Assembly: GCA_964526435.1 (NCBI GenBank) | Contig: CAZGIC010000070.1 | Coordinates: forward strand, 1-12,733 | Source: Gallispira sp964526435 | Lineage (GTDB): Bacteria; Bacillota; Clostridia; Lachnospirales; CAG-274 | Direction of reading: 5' to 3' | Length of the DNA stretch: 12,733 nucleotides | Shown: piece by piece, positions 12,603-12,733 of the stretch | Layout: every line of letters starts with the position of its first letter | Numbering within the stretch: position 1 is the first letter of the stretch | Translations under genes and position numbers: made by a program | The notes under the pieces: generated by a model | Database searches by the model: none | What the model saw: only the letters and a program-made list of their open reading frames with translations | Told to the model about the DNA's origin: nothing

Positions 12603-12733
12603 TTATAAATTTCTCAAATACTCTACAGCCATAAATATGTATTCACTGTTTGTCGGTTTCCTTTTCAACCATTGAAATCCCGCATTTTTATAAAATTCAT
12701 TTTCTCCTCCATAATTCCACGCTTTTTCAATAG
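12603..12733 (-). CDS. C-terminal end of an unidentified protein, cut by the window edge
   Basis: The minus strand is open from the window end to a TAA at 12603-12605. The last residues read IEKAWNYGGENEFYKNAGF, QWLKRKPTNSEYIF and MAVEYLRNL. A strong terminator follows directly, and the composition is coding-like, so this is very likely the true 3' end of a gene. I do not recognise the protein; ENEFYKNAGF weakly resembles the FYxxxGF segment of GNAT acetyltransferases, which is not enough for a call. Confidence 0.7.
   Translation of the reverse strand, partial: IEKAWNYGGENEFYKNAGFQWLKRKPTNSEYIFMAVEYLRNL

Overview
The window comes from a low-GC, AT-rich Gram-positive chromosome. Strong AGGAGG-type ribosome binding sites, a lipoprotein with a lipobox, a DUF951 gene, a strict-anaerobe style iron-dependent alcohol dehydrogenase and short intergenic hairpin repeats all point to Clostridia, probably Lachnospiraceae. 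The species cannot be named from the sequence alone.

Left part (1-5982). A broken 3' remnant of an amidohydrolase gene (minus strand) is followed by a LuxR-type regulator gene (minus) with its own terminator. A gap of about 480 bp separates it from a divergent polyamine-uptake operon, potN-potA-potB-potC-potD. PotN is a PII-like signal protein with an enlarged T-loop that lacks the usual modified tyrosine. PotABCD form a spermidine/putrescine ABC importer. The operon's best promoter is followed at once by a perfect intrinsic terminator, suggesting attenuation. A nine-base motif, ACTACTTTT, recurs around the regulator gene and at about -63 of the pot promoter.

Middle part (5983-7910). A hairpin-rich intergenic element is followed on the minus strand, in transcription order from high to low coordinates, by cas6, a decayed small ORF, a leader with a good promoter inside inverted repeats, a three-repeat/two-spacer CRISPR array, and a 94-residue protein of unknown function. 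No other cas genes are present, so this is a solitary Cas6 plus mini-array that would depend on effector proteins encoded elsewhere, or is a relic.

Right part (7990-12733). A three-gene operon (two-domain carboxymuconolactone decarboxylase-like protein, cupin, YqhD/butanol-dehydrogenase-like iron alcohol dehydrogenase) sits behind a promoter with a 19-bp spacer filled by a perfect 16-bp palindrome. This is the architecture used by MerR-family activators of the aldehyde/electrophile-sensing kind, but no MerR gene is in the window. After about 580 bp without a gene come, on the minus strand, a small DUF951 protein gene and an MscS-type mechanosensitive channel gene overlapping by ATGA. Upstream of the channel lies a second, longer copy of the hairpin-rich element, then the 3' end of another minus-strand gene cut by the window edge.
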